Shown here in pieces: positions 13,101 to 28,100 of a stretch of DNA of 64,000 nucleotides (the stretch's first letter is position 1; the number at the start of each line of letters is the position of its first letter). The notes below the pieces were generated by a model, which had not been told where the DNA came from, searched no databases, and saw only the letters and a list, made by a program, of their open reading frames with translations. The DNA lies in contig NC_062232.1 in assembly GCF_902686445.1 (NCBI RefSeq), forward strand, positions 33,684,454-33,748,453, written 5' to 3'. Both the position numbers and the translations under genes were made by a program. This DNA comes from Sciurus carolinensis (taxonomy: Eukaryota > Chordata > Mammalia > Rodentia > Sciuridae).

Positions 13101-16100
13101 CAAAATCTGCATTTTAATAACCAAAAATTATGTGACAGCATTTGAAACCTTATACGGTGATTTAATTTTTCTTTCAATAAGATATTTCACTAAAGCTTGA
13201 TGTTTCTTAACATGTCATGCCTGAATCTCTATGTTGTGTAGATTATGTACTTTTCAACTGAATGGATGGAAGAATTTAGGAAAAAAGACTAAGAAAAGCT
13301 AAGATTTACCTTCACACAAGCATTATGTAATACATCACAATCTACTTTATGCCACTATACATGCCTGAAAATATTAAGCCAACAATCTCAAAGCTCCTTT
13401 AAGGAGAGAAATATTTTATTTTTAAACTAACCCAGACAAACTATTTTCATTCTATTCAGAGAAGGACAAAGAGAGGGAAAGTTTCCATTTTCTTTTATTC
13501 AGCAAAGGCCACCTTTACTAAAACATGAACCCAGATACAAGTTCTGAAAGCACAGACTTCCTGAACAATTTAAATTTCATTCTACAGACTACCTTTGACA
13601 TATTATTTATAGATCTGTCACCCAAAAAAACCAGAAAACACTTCTACCTTATATGTCAGCAAGTAAATGGTCTTTAGAAAGGGTTCAACTTCACCAGTAA
13701 TCAATGAAACACACATTCAACAATAAGACACCCTTTTCCACCTATTGAAATGGCCAAGACTTTTAAAATTATAACATCTCCCCTCTCCCATTGGCACTGA
13801 TGCAGGACAACAGACATTCTATAATGTACAATGCTATAGGAAATTAGTACAACCTTTTCAGGTGAGCAATTTGCAATGTTTCGAAACTTTAGAATTTCTC
13901 AAACCCTTAGACCAAGATGCCAAGTCTAGGAATTTTTCTAGGAAATAATCATGGGTGTGGGCAGAGACAGCACCTTTATCTTTAACTGTGAAAAAATGGA
14001 AACATTCTCAACATACAGTAATAGGACAGCAATTAAATCATGGTATGCTCACACAAAGGAGTACTATGAAGCCATGTAGTACAATGATGTAGTTATTACT
14101 AACAAATAGTTCCACAAATATTAATAGTAAAATGTAAAATCACAGGGGTGTGCAGCTTAAAAACTGAGGAAGCTCTTTATGTTCTGATATGACACAGTAT
14201 TCATGATATATCAAATGAAAAAAATAAGGCACTGAACACTATATGGTACACTGTCACGTGTGTAAGAAAGATACATATTTGCTTGCATGTATAAAACAGC
14301 TCTGCGAAAGTATCAGAAATTCATACCAAATACCTCTGGGAAGAGGAACTAGGTGGTTGGTAGAATAAAAAGGAAACATTTCACTACATCTCCTATCCTT
14401 TATTTGAATCCATTCAAAAGGTACCTTTGAGTTAAAAAGTTAAAAAATTCAAGTGGCAAAACAATTCATATTGCCACTTGTGGGGGAGGTGTCTGGGGAG
14501 GCAGAGAGCAAGCAAGAGCCACAGAGAGGTGAGAAAGCAGGAGAACAGGAAATGCATGACAGGAAGGGCCAAGCAGAGCAAGGCAGTGGGGGCAGAGTCC
14601 AAAGCAGAGAGGACCAGCTGGTCATTCATTACCTCTGTGTGGTGTGATTAGGAAAAACTGATTTTCTTCTCCTTAAGCAGTACTTTGCTACTTCCTTAGT
14701 AAACAGGCACGGATTTAGTAATAAGAAAATTCACTAACAAAAATTACTTTCATGTCAAGCTCTTATGCTATAGAGATTTCTACGTGTGAACTCACCATGT
14801 GGACTAGCAAAACTGGCCCCTGGTCCTATTGAGATTCCATGCGAGGATGGGGGAGGAGTTGGAACAAATGACGCTGGTGATGGGGCTCTCAAAGCCCCAC
14901 TGGGGGAGCTGGCAGCATGCAGATTTCCTAATAAAGGAAAATAATTATAGATGATCTTGCAGGACACCTTTTATGTCCTGTCCAAGGACCCCAAGTTAAA
15001 AATCTCCCTAGAGACTAACAAAACAAGTAGTAAAGCTCCCATAAATAATGTAACGAAAACTGAGAAGATTTCATTATTGAAAAAGAGAGCTCAATTCCAT
15101 GGGCCCAAATTCTAGCTCTTATATTGACTAATTAAAAAAAAAAAAAATCCAGTGTACTTTTTACTCACTCACTCAACGAGTAGGCATGAATGCCAACTTC
15201 ATGCCAAGCACTGTTCTAGGCATTGGGGATGCAGCAGTTAACAAAAGAGACAAAAATTCCTGTCCTCGTGGAGCTTATATTCTAGTAGAATGAGAAAGAC
15301 AAACATCTATGTCAGGTAATAATAAGAGCTATGGAGAAAAACTAGAGCAAGTAAGGGGGCAATTTCATGTGGTGGCGGAGTTGAGTGCTATTCTTTATAT
15401 ATAAAGTTATGAGAGGAGACTTCGTTCTCTAAGGGGGCACGTGAGCCAAAGACAAGAAAGTGCAGGGGGAGGCACGAGGACACCCAGGGAATAAGCTATT
15501 CCAGGTAAACAAAGAGCTAGTACGAAGGTCCCAAAGGAGGAGGCAGTGATGCGCACCCGGGAGGCAGCCAGTGTGCTGGAAAAATGAGCAAGGGCAAGGG
15601 GAGAGGGGAGGGGTCCGAGAGCCCGGGCCAGGGACCAGGTCCAAACCACAGGGACGTGTAGGCCACTCTAAGGACTCAGGGCTCACCCCGAATGAGTGGG
15701 AGGCCAGTGTGGAGTTTGGAGCAGAAGCCTTGACCTATCTTCTGTCATAGTTGCTATGGGGCAGACTACAGAGCCAGGGTAGAGGTAGGGACAGAGAAAC
15801 CGGTCACAGGTGACCGCAACAATCCAAGTGGTTGGATTCTGGGTAAAATCTGACAATAGAGCTGACAGTGACCAAATGTGGATATGAAAGAAAGACTTCC
15901 ACAGTATGAGTCTAACAGGTTTGGCCCAGGACACAGGAAGCTAGCGGCTGCCATTTTCTAAAGTGGGATGTGTGCGGGAGGAGCAGGACAGGGGCGCAGG
16001 GGCCAGGAGCTTAGTTTCAGCTATGCTGAGTCGCAGGTAGCTACTAGACATTATATGTAAACGGTGAACAGACAACTAGAAAATATAGGGCAACAGTTCC

Positions 16101-19100
16101 AGGGTAAGATCTAGATTCGATATATAAAAACTGGAGACATGAACTTATAGAATTTAAAGCCATAGGATTTATTTTAATTTAGGATCAGAAGGGGGAACTA
16201 TGGCTACCAGGACTATGAATGAACACAACATTAAAATATTTGTTACATTACCATCACTATCTTAAACACTGGTAGGTTTCAAAGTCTCTACTACTATTAA
16301 GAAAATTTCATTTTTTATATTCTATAGTACCTAAAGCAATATCTTATACTCAAAAACTATGTTGATCAACTTGATTAACCTTTAAGTGTTATATTTACTT
16401 ATTTAGCTATATGATCTGGACAAGTGATTTAACTTCTCCATACCTCAGTTTTTCTCCATAAAACGGGGTTAATAACAGGACCTATGCCACAAGTTTGCTG
16501 TGAGGATTAAATGAGTAAAGTGCTTAGAATAGGGCTTGGCACACAGTAAGCACTACATACTTGTCTGCTACTATAATTATTTCCAAATTATTTCCCCTTC
16601 TTCCTATGCAAAAACAATTGCAACACACATCCTAGAAACACAGTCCCCTGGGTTCTGTTTCTGTATTTGCCTACTTCCTCCCTAGCCATTCTTTCACCAT
16701 AGACCACTGGTGCTTCTAAGGGTTGAGCTCACCCACCCACTCAGGCTTCAATGACCCTGGACATGACAATAACTCCAAGTCTTCATCTGTGGTCCAACCA
16801 TCTCTGACGGGCCATAGGCCTCAATAGAGCCAAATGCCTATGGCAAGCCACATCTTAACTCAGAAGTCTCTGGGGACTTGCAGAAGCAACAGGTTCCAGA
16901 GAAACCACCCCCCCTTTCCCATTGAAACCTGCCCCTCCACCACTCTTACCCCTTTCAGTTATGCAAATTGAACCCCACAGGGCCCTGCTTAAATGCTACA
17001 ATGGCTTCTTAAGGGGGAGGGGTGCAGGTGAGGCATCTACAGGAAATAACAGTCAAACCCCTGCTGAATGTTCTTGCAAAAGCCTAACCCCTTTTGTAAC
17101 ACTCACCACACCTGGTATTACAGGTGCAGCCTATTTATCTAGGAATCTAAAGGAGAGGAAGCATGTCACATACCCCCTCCCAGAAAAGGGGGGATTAAAA
17201 GATTTTTTTTTAGGTGAGGATTTTTAAATTTTTTTTTTTTTAATTTTTAAACCATGCTACTGTAGTAATTTGAAGAGCCATGAGTGGCTAAGTGTGACAC
17301 ACCGAGTGGGACTGGGATCTGCCAGGATTGTTTTGAGTTGCCTGGGTAGTGCTGGATGTCAAGCAGCCCAATCTGGGCAACAAAGCCAATCATTACCCCA
17401 CATGTGCCACGTGCCGGGCCACAGACTAAATAACTCATGTGAATTCAATTCTTGGAACATCTCTAAGCAAAATGTTGTATATTATCCCCCCCCCGCCCGT
17501 TTTACAAATGGAATTAGCTGGTTTAACGAGTGATATCCCTACATTTCCTAGCTACAGAATAATAGGTTCTGCTGGTCAATACAAGTTTCTTATATATATT
17601 TATATATATATACATATACACACACTCATATAGACATACATAAATCATTTTTTGTATCTTATAAAGGAAAAAAGCACACACCGCAAGGTCTGCTTTACAA
17701 TGTGAAAACTTAAAAGCCCAAGTATCTGTTGGATTTGTCCCTTAAAAAAAAAAATCAGTTTTATGTTTATCCTGTTTTTTAATAAGCTAGAATATCTTCA
17801 AATGGCAATGTATTCTTTAGTTGACTAGACTGATTTATTCGCATCAAATAACAGGATTTTACTACACACATGCTTTAAAAAATTATTTCTTATTACATCC
17901 CACATTACGTATCACATTTTGTATGCTCAAACTTTTCGTTGAAAAAACATCATACTTCATATCATTATCATTGATGCAGAACAGATTAAGTATGGGAGCT
18001 GGCAGGCAAGGGGTGGCTCCCCACAAGAAATCTGATACCCATCTTCCTTGCTAGATAAGCAGGAGAGGAGGGAGAGCCAGTATCAGGCTCCCTGCCGGGG
18101 CCCTAGCACCAACTAGCACTTGGTACAGAGCAAGTGTTCAAGAGATTCCACTGACTCAGTCAAAAGTAAAAATGTGTCATGCACTTTTACAGTGCACTAT
18201 GTGGGGCTGCCCACAAAGCCATTTTGTCTGGATTAACAAGATGTTCACTACCTAACTCTGGAGCCTGGGGAGTAGGCATCCTTCACATATACAAAGGCTT
18301 GGAAAACAGAGTTAATGTAGAAGGAACCTTTATGTATTTTCAAAACTAAGGTAGTGGACAGGATGTGACCCACAGGCCTCAGGTTGTTGACCTCTGACAC
18401 AGATCATGTTGTGATCAGTACTCCTTGAAACTGTGCCATAAGTCTGGCTCTGGATGACAACATCTTCACTTAGTTCAAACCTTTTTTTAATTTTTTTTTT
18501 TAAGTAGTTGATGGACCAATACCTTTATTTTATTTGTTTATTTCTATGTGGTACTGAAGATGGAACCCAGTGCCTCACACGTGCTAGGCAAGTGCTCTGC
18601 CACTGAGCCACAACCCAGCTCCTCAAACCTTTTAAAGTGCTCCACAACCATGAACATAGATTTTATGACCTTGACATAAGGAACACCCAGCATCTACCTA
18701 GCTATAGACCAGAAAGGGAATTCTCTCTGAAGCCTGAGACCACACACACGGTTTGCTCAGTGTGTGTGTGCGTGTGTGTTCTGGATTTGAAGGCTGAACA
18801 TGACAAGTGAATAAGTGGTACCTTACCTGGAGACTGTGTGTGCATCATAGAGGGAGACTGATTAACTGTGCTGTGATAAGATGTGGGGGGTGAAGTAAGA
18901 GGATACGCGCCTGATGTTCCTGGCTGCTTTGGAAATGGCTGGAAAGAAGAAAATTCAACGTTGACAAAATGGCTGACTCTAGACAGTAAAAGCGTGTGGC
19001 TTTCCTCCACTGTAGCTACAGTAGTAACAATTACATACTTCGCTGGCTACCAAATAGGAAATAGGACATATGAAAATATCCAAAATATGGTCTTTAAAAA

Positions 19101-22100
19101 CTCATTCAAAAGGTGTTTCAAACAGCAACATCCTCATTCCTGACCTTGTAACATCACTGCTTCTAGCCACCTAGGTTATCTTTTGCCATTTTATCTACCA
19201 TATCCATATCACTGATTTATTTCGACCATTTATCAAGATTTCTTTGAGTCTAAGGCATGTTCCTACACATTTTCATATCTCTGAAACTAGAATATATTAT
19301 TCAATACCTGGAATGTTGGTTTAATGTGCAGTGTGTTGTTTTCTTTCTTTTAGAATACATAAAATGCTGCATCCTATATATTTGGTGGAGTTTAGAGTCA
19401 ATGAAATACAATAGTTCAACCTGACCTCTAGTTACCTTGATCTCTAATAAAAAAAAAAAAAAAAAAAAAAAAGAAGGATAATCTAATTACCTTCCTAGTT
19501 TGATATTTTAAATTGAGGCATGGGTCACATACAGTAAAATGGATAAGTGTTAAACATATGAATGGATTTTCTAAAATGTTACCTACCAGAAACCAGGATA
19601 CTGAAGACCATTACCAGAACCCAGAGGCCTCCCTATATACCACCTGCCAAATCTCTTATCTTTTCCCCAAACATAAGCACTGTTCAGACTTCCACTAGTC
19701 AAGTTTAGTCTTGTTTTGTATTTCATAAATATACTGAATGTACTCTTTGGTGTTTGGCTTCTTTAACATTATCTCAGTGAAATGCATCCAGCATGTTACA
19801 AGTGACAGTAGTTTTTCTCATTTCGGTAACATATTCCATTGTATGAATATACCCCAATTTACTCACTCATTCTACTGTTGCTGGATGCTTGAGTTGTTTA
19901 TAGTTTTTTGAATGTTGTTGCTATAACATTTTTGTTTTTTGATCCACTGCAGTTGCATATATACCCAAGATTAGAATTGTTAAATCATAGTCACATATAA
20001 TATTCAGCGTTAGCACCCTGGAATACAGCTAAACACCATAACAAAGCAGTTGTAGCATTCTACATACTTTCTGGCAGTAAAGGAGCATTTTAGTTGCTCC
20101 TGATACCAAATTTTGACATGAATTAGTGATTGTTTTTCTTAAAGCCATTTTCTGTGGGCGTGGAGTGTTATCTCAGTGTGGCTTTTCATTTGTATTTCTG
20201 TGGTGCCAAATGAGGTTTGAGTATCTTTTCTGTTCAGTTGGTCATTTGGACATACATCCTCTTTCATGAAATGCCTTGAATCTTTTGTTCATTTTTAAAA
20301 CTATGTTGTCTTCCCCACCCCCTTTTCCTTATTGATTTTTCCTTAGCTATATGAAAGAAATTATAGAATTCGGCTAATTCACAAGCTACAAAAATCCTAC
20401 ATTTTGTGGTATTATTTTATCCAATAACACAGAATGTATCTTTCTTTTTGGAAATTTAAACAATGCCATCTTATAACCAAAACTATGACATTCCTAAGTT
20501 TTTATATTTTCTTCCTTTTTCATGGACTAAAACTGCATTTTACATAAAAGAGGAAAAGCCACCTGCTAACTTCATTCAAGTACATGAAATTCTTTATGAA
20601 CATTTTTTCCTCCTGTCTTACCAAGAAGATTAACAGTTTACAAATAAGAATAAAACATAGATATCCGGTAAACAAAAAGGAATTGAAAACTGAAATTGTT
20701 CAATAAAATGCTCGATTCTTAAGAGTACCTAGAGCCAAAGACACTAACTAAACACATTTAGCCACAGCAGATGAATATTCTTTTAAAAGATCTACTTACA
20801 GGTTGAATATAGAACAAGAAAAACCAAAATTCCCAGAGCTTTCACAAAATGACAAATGATTCTAACTTTTCTGGAACATTCTAACTTTTCCTCAACCCAA
20901 CTACTTCTAATCCTTTTGCCCTGGTCTGTATTTTCCTAGATAAAAATCTCATGTTCAGTATGAAATGCTACTGGTACAGACAGCTCTCAGCAAAATCAGA
21001 ATATTGAATAAACTAGCACTGTAGGCTCTTACTGTGGCAGACAATGAGTTCTACATGACAAGAAATCCTTGTAGAAAGGTCAATGAACAACTTATCTTGG
21101 AGAGAGAGAGAGAACGATGGATCATGTTCTCTATTCATTCTCCAAGCAACACTGGCCCTGCTATGGCTGTGGTCACTAGCCAGCCCATTGTAGTGCCATC
21201 TTTCCCAAAGATGTGGCTTACGCTCTGCCACATATCAGGTACAGGAAAGACCTACAACGCAAGCGTGTGGTTTCCACAAGAGCTGGGCCAAGGCGTTCTT
21301 CCTCCACCGTATCCCGGCATCCTCAGAGGACACCATTTCATTTGAGTCCAAGTCCGTCACAACAGTCCCACACCTTGGCTACAGAGGCACTCATGTGGGG
21401 CTTTAATAAACTTTCCATCATTTTCATGAAGGACAAGAAGGGAACCAAGTACAAAGGGGAAAAAACTAAATAGCTGCCAGGAACAATATATTTTCTATAA
21501 AACCCTCCTTCTGGAAAGAGCCTGGCACTGTATCAAAGATACAAGCACCATAAAGTTGCAATCACTAAGTGCCAGACCAGAAGCTAGTCCACAAAAACAA
21601 GGAAGTGAACTCTGCACAATGCTGGTTCTACGCACTGCTGTTTCAAGGAGATTTCTGGATGAAAAGCAGTGAGTTATTGTGTAAACCAAATCTCAAGGAT
21701 GTGGCCAAAGAGCTTTGCCTATTGGCCATGTGTTCACATGACTAAAAAAATGGAGTCACTGAAAGCTCCAGCCTATAGACAGGAAGCCTCTACAGAGCCG
21801 CAACAAATCTTTTCCAGGCTAAGGAGTCACCCAGGACTGTTGCAGGGGTAAGGGATCACTGGCCACCCTCTATTTCAGGAAAGTCAGCATGAGAACAAAT
21901 GCCGGTTTAAGGGCCTGTTCAATTCCCAGACACCCAAAGGTGACAGCACAGACCTGAACACTTTGACGATCTGATAACATGGCTTATCCAAGGGGCCTGA
22001 GGAAGGAACCCTTGCAATCTGTACACTTGTCTTTGTAGGAGTCTCTACTGACTATGTCTCACTAGACATTTGACTCTCTGTGCTTTGGGGTGGGGGTGTG

Positions 22101-25100
22101 ACGAGCCCAGGGGTACTGTACCACTACGCTACATTCCCGCCCCTTTTATTTTTAAGTCAGTGTCTTGGCCAAGTTGCCCAGGTTGGCCTTGAACTTGTAA
22201 TCCTCCTGCCTCAGCCTCTCAAGCAGCTGGATAAAAGGCGTGTGCCACCATGCCTGGCTCTAACAGTCGTCTTTCAAGACATGGTGAGGACATTCGCCCA
22301 AAGATCTCCTTAGCTCCTACGGAGAATGTTTCCATCCTTGGAATCACACCATTTTAAGTGCATGAATGGTTTCACTGTCTGAAGTTACTGCTTTCTCTAA
22401 CACTATTCACTTCCTGTCACTGACAGCCTCCTCATCTCTCTCACCATTTTTCCATAAGGATTGCCTGGATATCCTAGGCCCACCAAGAATGTCCTTGGCC
22501 TTTCACCAAAGAAGCCCCGACACCTGTACAACCTATAAAGCTATGCAAATGTGACACTGTTTGGAATTTGGGAGACATTACCTGCTGCTGGGGTGGTGGC
22601 TGGAGTTGTGATATTAAAGAATCCATCATATCTCCTCCTATAGGAGAAGGGGGATTATCATCCTCATTTACAGATCTTCTTCGAGCATCCTGATTGCTGT
22701 CAACAAACATATTCAGGAAAGTCTACAGAAACAAACAAGTGAAATTTACGTTACCTAACTTTATTAAAATATTTTTAATCATTTAGAATATCTGAACAGA
22801 AACAAAACATATTATATCCATCCCTGAAAACTATTTTAGGACAATCTAGAAGAGAGACAGCTAAATTTTGGAAGGGTATAATTGAGGAAAATAATAAGCA
22901 ACAATAAAAACATTTAAGTAAAAAAAAAATTATAACAAAGTAGTATTGTGCAAGCAAAAAGGTGAAGGAAGACTAAGTTTACCCTGGGCTGAAAACATAG
23001 CTCAGGGGAGGAATCCCTGCCCAGCATGTGTATGGTCCTGGGTTCCATCCCTCAGCATAGCTCTAAAAACAAGACCATCCTGGCACCTCCTGCCACCAGG
23101 TCTAAATATTTTCTTATCAACTTCTGACCCAGAAATGGGAGAAAAATTAAAAGTTGTACATTGGCCACCTAAAGTAACTTGCAAAATTTTCCATTTAGTG
23201 AGAGTTCTCCCTTTTTAAGCTAGAAAATCTGACAGGAAAACTGAATAAGAATTCATCCAACTTTTGGCTCTTTATAGCATGGGTGGGGCAACTTTTTTTT
23301 TATAGAATATAGCATCAAAAAAGTAAGCAAAGCTGCCAGAGTTTGTGTCCCAAGCACAGATTGTTTAATATCCCCCCACCTTGCCAATTTTTAAAAAAAT
23401 ATAGATCATAAGCTTATCAAAATCATCAAAGAGGGCTGGGGATATAGCTCAGTGGGTAGAGTGCTTGCCTCGCAAACACAAGGCCCTGGGTTCAATCCCC
23501 AGCACCCCCAAAAAAAAAAAAAAAAAAAAAATCATCAAAGAGCTATCAAAAGTACACAGTCTGACTTTAAATTAAAGATGATGAATTTGCAACACATATT
23601 TCATCTTCTCTCAATACCCTACTAAAATTTACTGGAAGGGCTGGGAATATAGCTCAGTTGGTAGAGTGCTTGCCTCACAAGCACAAGGCCCTGGGTTCAA
23701 TCCCCAGCACCGCAAAAAATAAAAATAAATAAATAAATAAATAAATAAAATTTACTGGAAAAAAAAAAAATTTAAAGCAGTAAGTTACAAAGACAGAAAG
23801 AATGGGAGAAGAGAAAAAATAGCAATCCATTCTGCAGGCTGTGAAGCAGATGGCTGAAGCATCCGATGTGAGAAAGTCTGAGCAAGCCACAGGGGAAGGC
23901 CAAGAAGCAAAGCTATTTCCATCCAGACTCCCAAGACACGCTGGAACTGGCAGCAACAGAGGCCTCTGGAAATGGGGATACAGGTGGCACTGAAACCAGA
24001 AAGACTGGGTGAAAGTCTCTTGAAGAAACACTGAAACAAAAAGCGAGAATGGAGATTATATAGGAAGAAAAGAGGTAAGAGAAGATAAAGTAGCTATACA
24101 AGTATACAAGGACATGATGTCATAAAATGAACATTTAGGAGCAAAAAATAGCTTTCAACATTTAAAAAAAGATAGCAAAAGAAAAAATCTTGGCAGAAAA
24201 GGTTAAAAAAAAAAAAAAAATACTCCCAGAAACAAAGGTAAGAAAATTAGAGGGCAAGTCTAGGATGCCCAGCATCAGAACAGTAGGGTTACCAAAAAGA
24301 GCTGAGAGAAAAGGAGTCCAGAAATAATGCAAATAAATTTCCAAGTACAAAGGGTAGTAAGTTTTCAGATGGAAAGAGCCCACTCAGTCACGTAAGGTTC
24401 AAGAATCAGAACATCATCAACTGTCTCAATCGTCACAATGGAAACAAGAGAACAATGAAGCAAGGCCTCAAAATTTTTACAGAAAATGACTGCAGCCTCA
24501 AATTCTGCACCCAGCCATTGTCAAATAGATGAGGGCCAACTAAAGATGCTTGCAGCAATGCAAAGTCTCAAATAAGCTCCTGTGTTTAAGTTACCGTGTA
24601 CCTTCTCCCAGGAAGCTAGTACAGGAAGCCTGCTGCCAAAACAACCAAGTAAACCAAGGCAAAGTAAAGCGACGTGGGGTCCAAGGCACAGGGCATGCAA
24701 GAGAAGCCAGAAGTGAAGAAATCGCCCCCCTTGTCCTGCAACAGATCCCTATGTCACAATTCTGTAAAAGGTCTACAGTGCTACCAGTCCAAACTGGAGC
24801 AGGTCAGAGGACTGTGAACAAGATTTCTTCGAGATGAAACACACGAGATATTTGATAGATCTGAGAGGAGAGTTACATAACTGGGAGAGAGTTTAAAGGT
24901 GAGTTAGTGGGAAGTACAGAGAAAGTCGGCCAGAAAAAAGAACCAATGAAGGGCTCCCAGGAAAATAAAACATTGAGCAAGAAGGGAAAAATAATAGTAA
25001 GCTGTGGTGGAACAGTGCCTACATATTCCTAATAATCTGAACACTCAAAAGTGATTGAGTCATAATTACTATCCAACCATATTTCAAAGACAGAAGGAAA

Positions 25101-28100
25101 GAACAAGTTTATGTACTCGAAGCAAGCTAGGAGGAGAAAGGGGTATGTAAAAATAAATAAATACATCCTCCTTTCCCGTGGTAAGAATCAGATAACGACC
25201 TCAGTTGAAAGGTGAACAAACAACACTGTAAGCATGCTACTTAAGATATGGATATAAATTCCAGAGAATCGACTATATATAAATTAAAAACAGGTGTGTC
25301 TGAAGAGCCGGAAAATGGCAAGAGTGGGTCGCAAAAGACTATTTTTCAATACGGCCTTCTGGAACATTTTTTTTAACCTTTGACGCTGGGGATTGAACCC
25401 TGGGCCCCATGAATACTAGGCTAGCACTCAATCACTGAGCTACATTCTTGGCCCACCTTCTGGAACCATTTGACTGAAAATTATAAACACAAACAACTGA
25501 ACCATCTCATGAGAATCTCCAGCACCTGTGGCCCAGAATGTCACATTTTTGGAAAGCATCATAGTGGAACCAATGATGACACTTTTTCAATACTCAATGA
25601 TAAAGACAACCTTTTAAATTCCTTAAAGTTTCAAAGAGCAAATATGGTGGTCTTCAGTATCTTCCACCGTATTCGTCACTGGGAAGGAAAGAGAGGACTT
25701 CTCGTCACCTTGTACATATGGGTACAGCACTTCATCAGAACTTTTAGCTCCCTCAGAAAAAACTTGCAGAGATGATGAGGTAACATTGATACTTATTAAA
25801 TTCAAACAGGACTTTGTTACTTCTCCCCGTTATTTCTCTCTCAAAGAAATGTTTTAGAGGTCATTTTTTAAGTTGACTACGTCATACTCTAATGCTGAAG
25901 TCTGCTCATTACCTTTAGCCCTGGTGCAGGATAAAAACCTTCAACTAATTTGCTGTTATCGAAAAGACTATAGGCACCATCCCGTATTGCCACGACGCCT
26001 CGACTCCGACAATATATGTCAATGCAATACATGTTCCTGAAGGCCAGTCTGATGTGGGTGGAGGACTGCGGCAGAATGGAGAAGCACTGGTAGGCAGTGT
26101 TGGTTCTCTGGGTCAAGCCCAACATGGGCACGGTGGGGAGTTTGTTGATGGCATTTAACGGAGCCTGAGTGTCAAATAGTACCTATAAGGAACAAACGCA
26201 GTGAGAGAAGTCGGTTTCTGTACAAATGCTAAAGCCTCAAAATTTTCAATATATAACTGTCAAGAATAAGACAGTGTCTTTCTGTAAACTATCCCTGGGA
26301 AAGGACACAAACTAGATCATGTATCCACTCTGATCAAAGAAAACTCCCAAAGAACTGTTCAAGATATAAAAGACAAAGGTACCTATTTAAATCATTAAAA
26401 ACAATTCCACATGATTTTTTTGAGTTTTGTATGAGAAACTAACTGCCATGGTCTTATATTTTAGACAGAAAATAAACTAAGATTACCTGTAATAACTGAA
26501 CCACATTTGGTGTTTTGTTGAACATTTCTTGAAGCTGATGGAGAATGGTGTTGTGACAGTTACTGCAACCTGAGTTTGGGCCAACTGTTCCCAAAGAAAT
26601 GTGAAATTTCTGATGGATGGAATTCCACTGGATACTAATCTACATCAAAGAGATCACATATTTCAGAAACTGGGGAAGTTACGAGTCAAACACAAGGTAA
26701 AATGCTAAAAGGCAAAATGCCAAAGATCCAAATGAGATATTTTTTTGAAAATAAATTAGACTGGACTCAAACTCCAGATGTGCTGTTAACAAGGACCAGT
26801 ATATTCCCTGAACATGTGCATATTACCTTCTTCTATTATATAAAACAGAAAGAGAAGATGTTAAAGAAAAATTTTTGATTACATTTTATTTGGTAATTAT
26901 CATTAGCATTTCTCACTTTCTATTTTCCTCTTGAACTGAAGGAAAGTCACACTCTTGGTACCGTGAACTAAGGAGCGCTGTTGTAAAAGAGAAGGAAGCC
27001 ACCTCCAACACAGATGCATTTAGTTAATAGACTTTAAAACACTCAAGTGATTTCCGATATTACTTGATATGGAGGAGACTGGAGACAAGCCAGCTGGTTG
27101 AATTTTTACATTCAATTTCTAGGACTTTACATATGAGGTGGGGGAAAAAAACCTAAATTACAGGGAGTGCCTTCAAAATTAAGATAGGAAGCCAGGCACA
27201 GTGGTGCACAACTGTAATCCTAGCAGCTCGGGAGGCTGAGGCAGGAGGATGGCAAGTTCAAAGCCAGCCTCAGCAACTTAGCGAGGCCCTGAGTAACTCA
27301 GCGAGACCCTGTCTCTTAATAAAATAGAAAAAAGAACTGGGGATATGGCTCAGTAATTGAGCATCCCTGGGTTCAATCCCCAGTACCAGAAGAAAAAAAA
27401 AAAAAAAAAGATTAAGATAGGATCAAACAATAACATTCATGGAACCCAAGGGAAGGCGTACTATATCGCTTATAACCATTCAGACATACTCTGCCTTTCA
27501 GCAATCATGTTGCCAAGATCATCTAGAATCACTGGGAAAAAAACATGTTTTAGCACCAAAAGCATATTATCTTGTCCAAAACTCTTCACGATCACATGCC
27601 TCATCCAAGAGGGTATGTTTGCTTTCGATCTGAAGAATTAAGCTTTATAGTATGTCATATTGTGTCAACAAAATATTTCAAATTTACCAATTTATCCATT
27701 TTTACTTGAGCCCTTACTTATTTTAAGGCAGTTTTCATGTTTCTGAAGTTCTTGATCGTACAAAGATTTATAAGAGAGGGACTTCAGACTTACTGAACTT
27801 CCCTTGGTGGTTCCATAACACAAGATAAGTTTTCGATAATTATAAACACGAACTTCTGAGAAAATATTTAGATGTGCAGGTATGTCTAAGCAGAAAGGAA
27901 ACAAAAAGGAGATTAATATACACATGTAAAACTTAAAATATAAATGGTAATGTTATGTGCCTAATTAAAAGGTAATTGAATTAAAAAAAAAAAAAAAAGA
28001 AGAAGAAGAAGGCAACAGCATAAATAGACAATGTATTTCCATTTCTCTAAAAAGGGGCCAGGGCAGGAAGGAGATTACTGAAACACTCTGGCACTGCCAC

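Larger units (their letters stand above)
14928..18826 (-). other. MED14 intron W20-W21
   Basis: This 3899-bp intron holds a minus-strand L2 (15150-16090), a MIR (16405-16580), an extended-tail ID (18485-18622) and TA/CA microsatellites. 16600-17590 and 17640-18470 are unassigned. Confidence 0.8.
18939..22581 (-). other. MED14 intron W19-W20
   Basis: This 3643-bp intron holds a minus-strand L1 fragment (19500-20330) and a minus-strand MEN (22085-22260). 20340-22080 is unassigned; it contains open frames up to about 100 codons on both strands, none with recognisable similarity. Confidence 0.75.
22723..25912 (-). other. MED14 intron W18-W19
   Basis: This 3190-bp intron holds four ID SINEs (22986-23066, 23434-23530, 23638-23746 plus; 25370-25455 minus). 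23770-25355 is purine-rich and unassigned, with poly(A) runs but no coding signal. Confidence 0.8.

Noticed and set aside
23675..24031. 118-codon minus-strand frame ending GIEPRALCL
   Set aside because: The C-terminal text is the translation of an antisense ID SINE. The same peptide recurs at other SINEs in the window.
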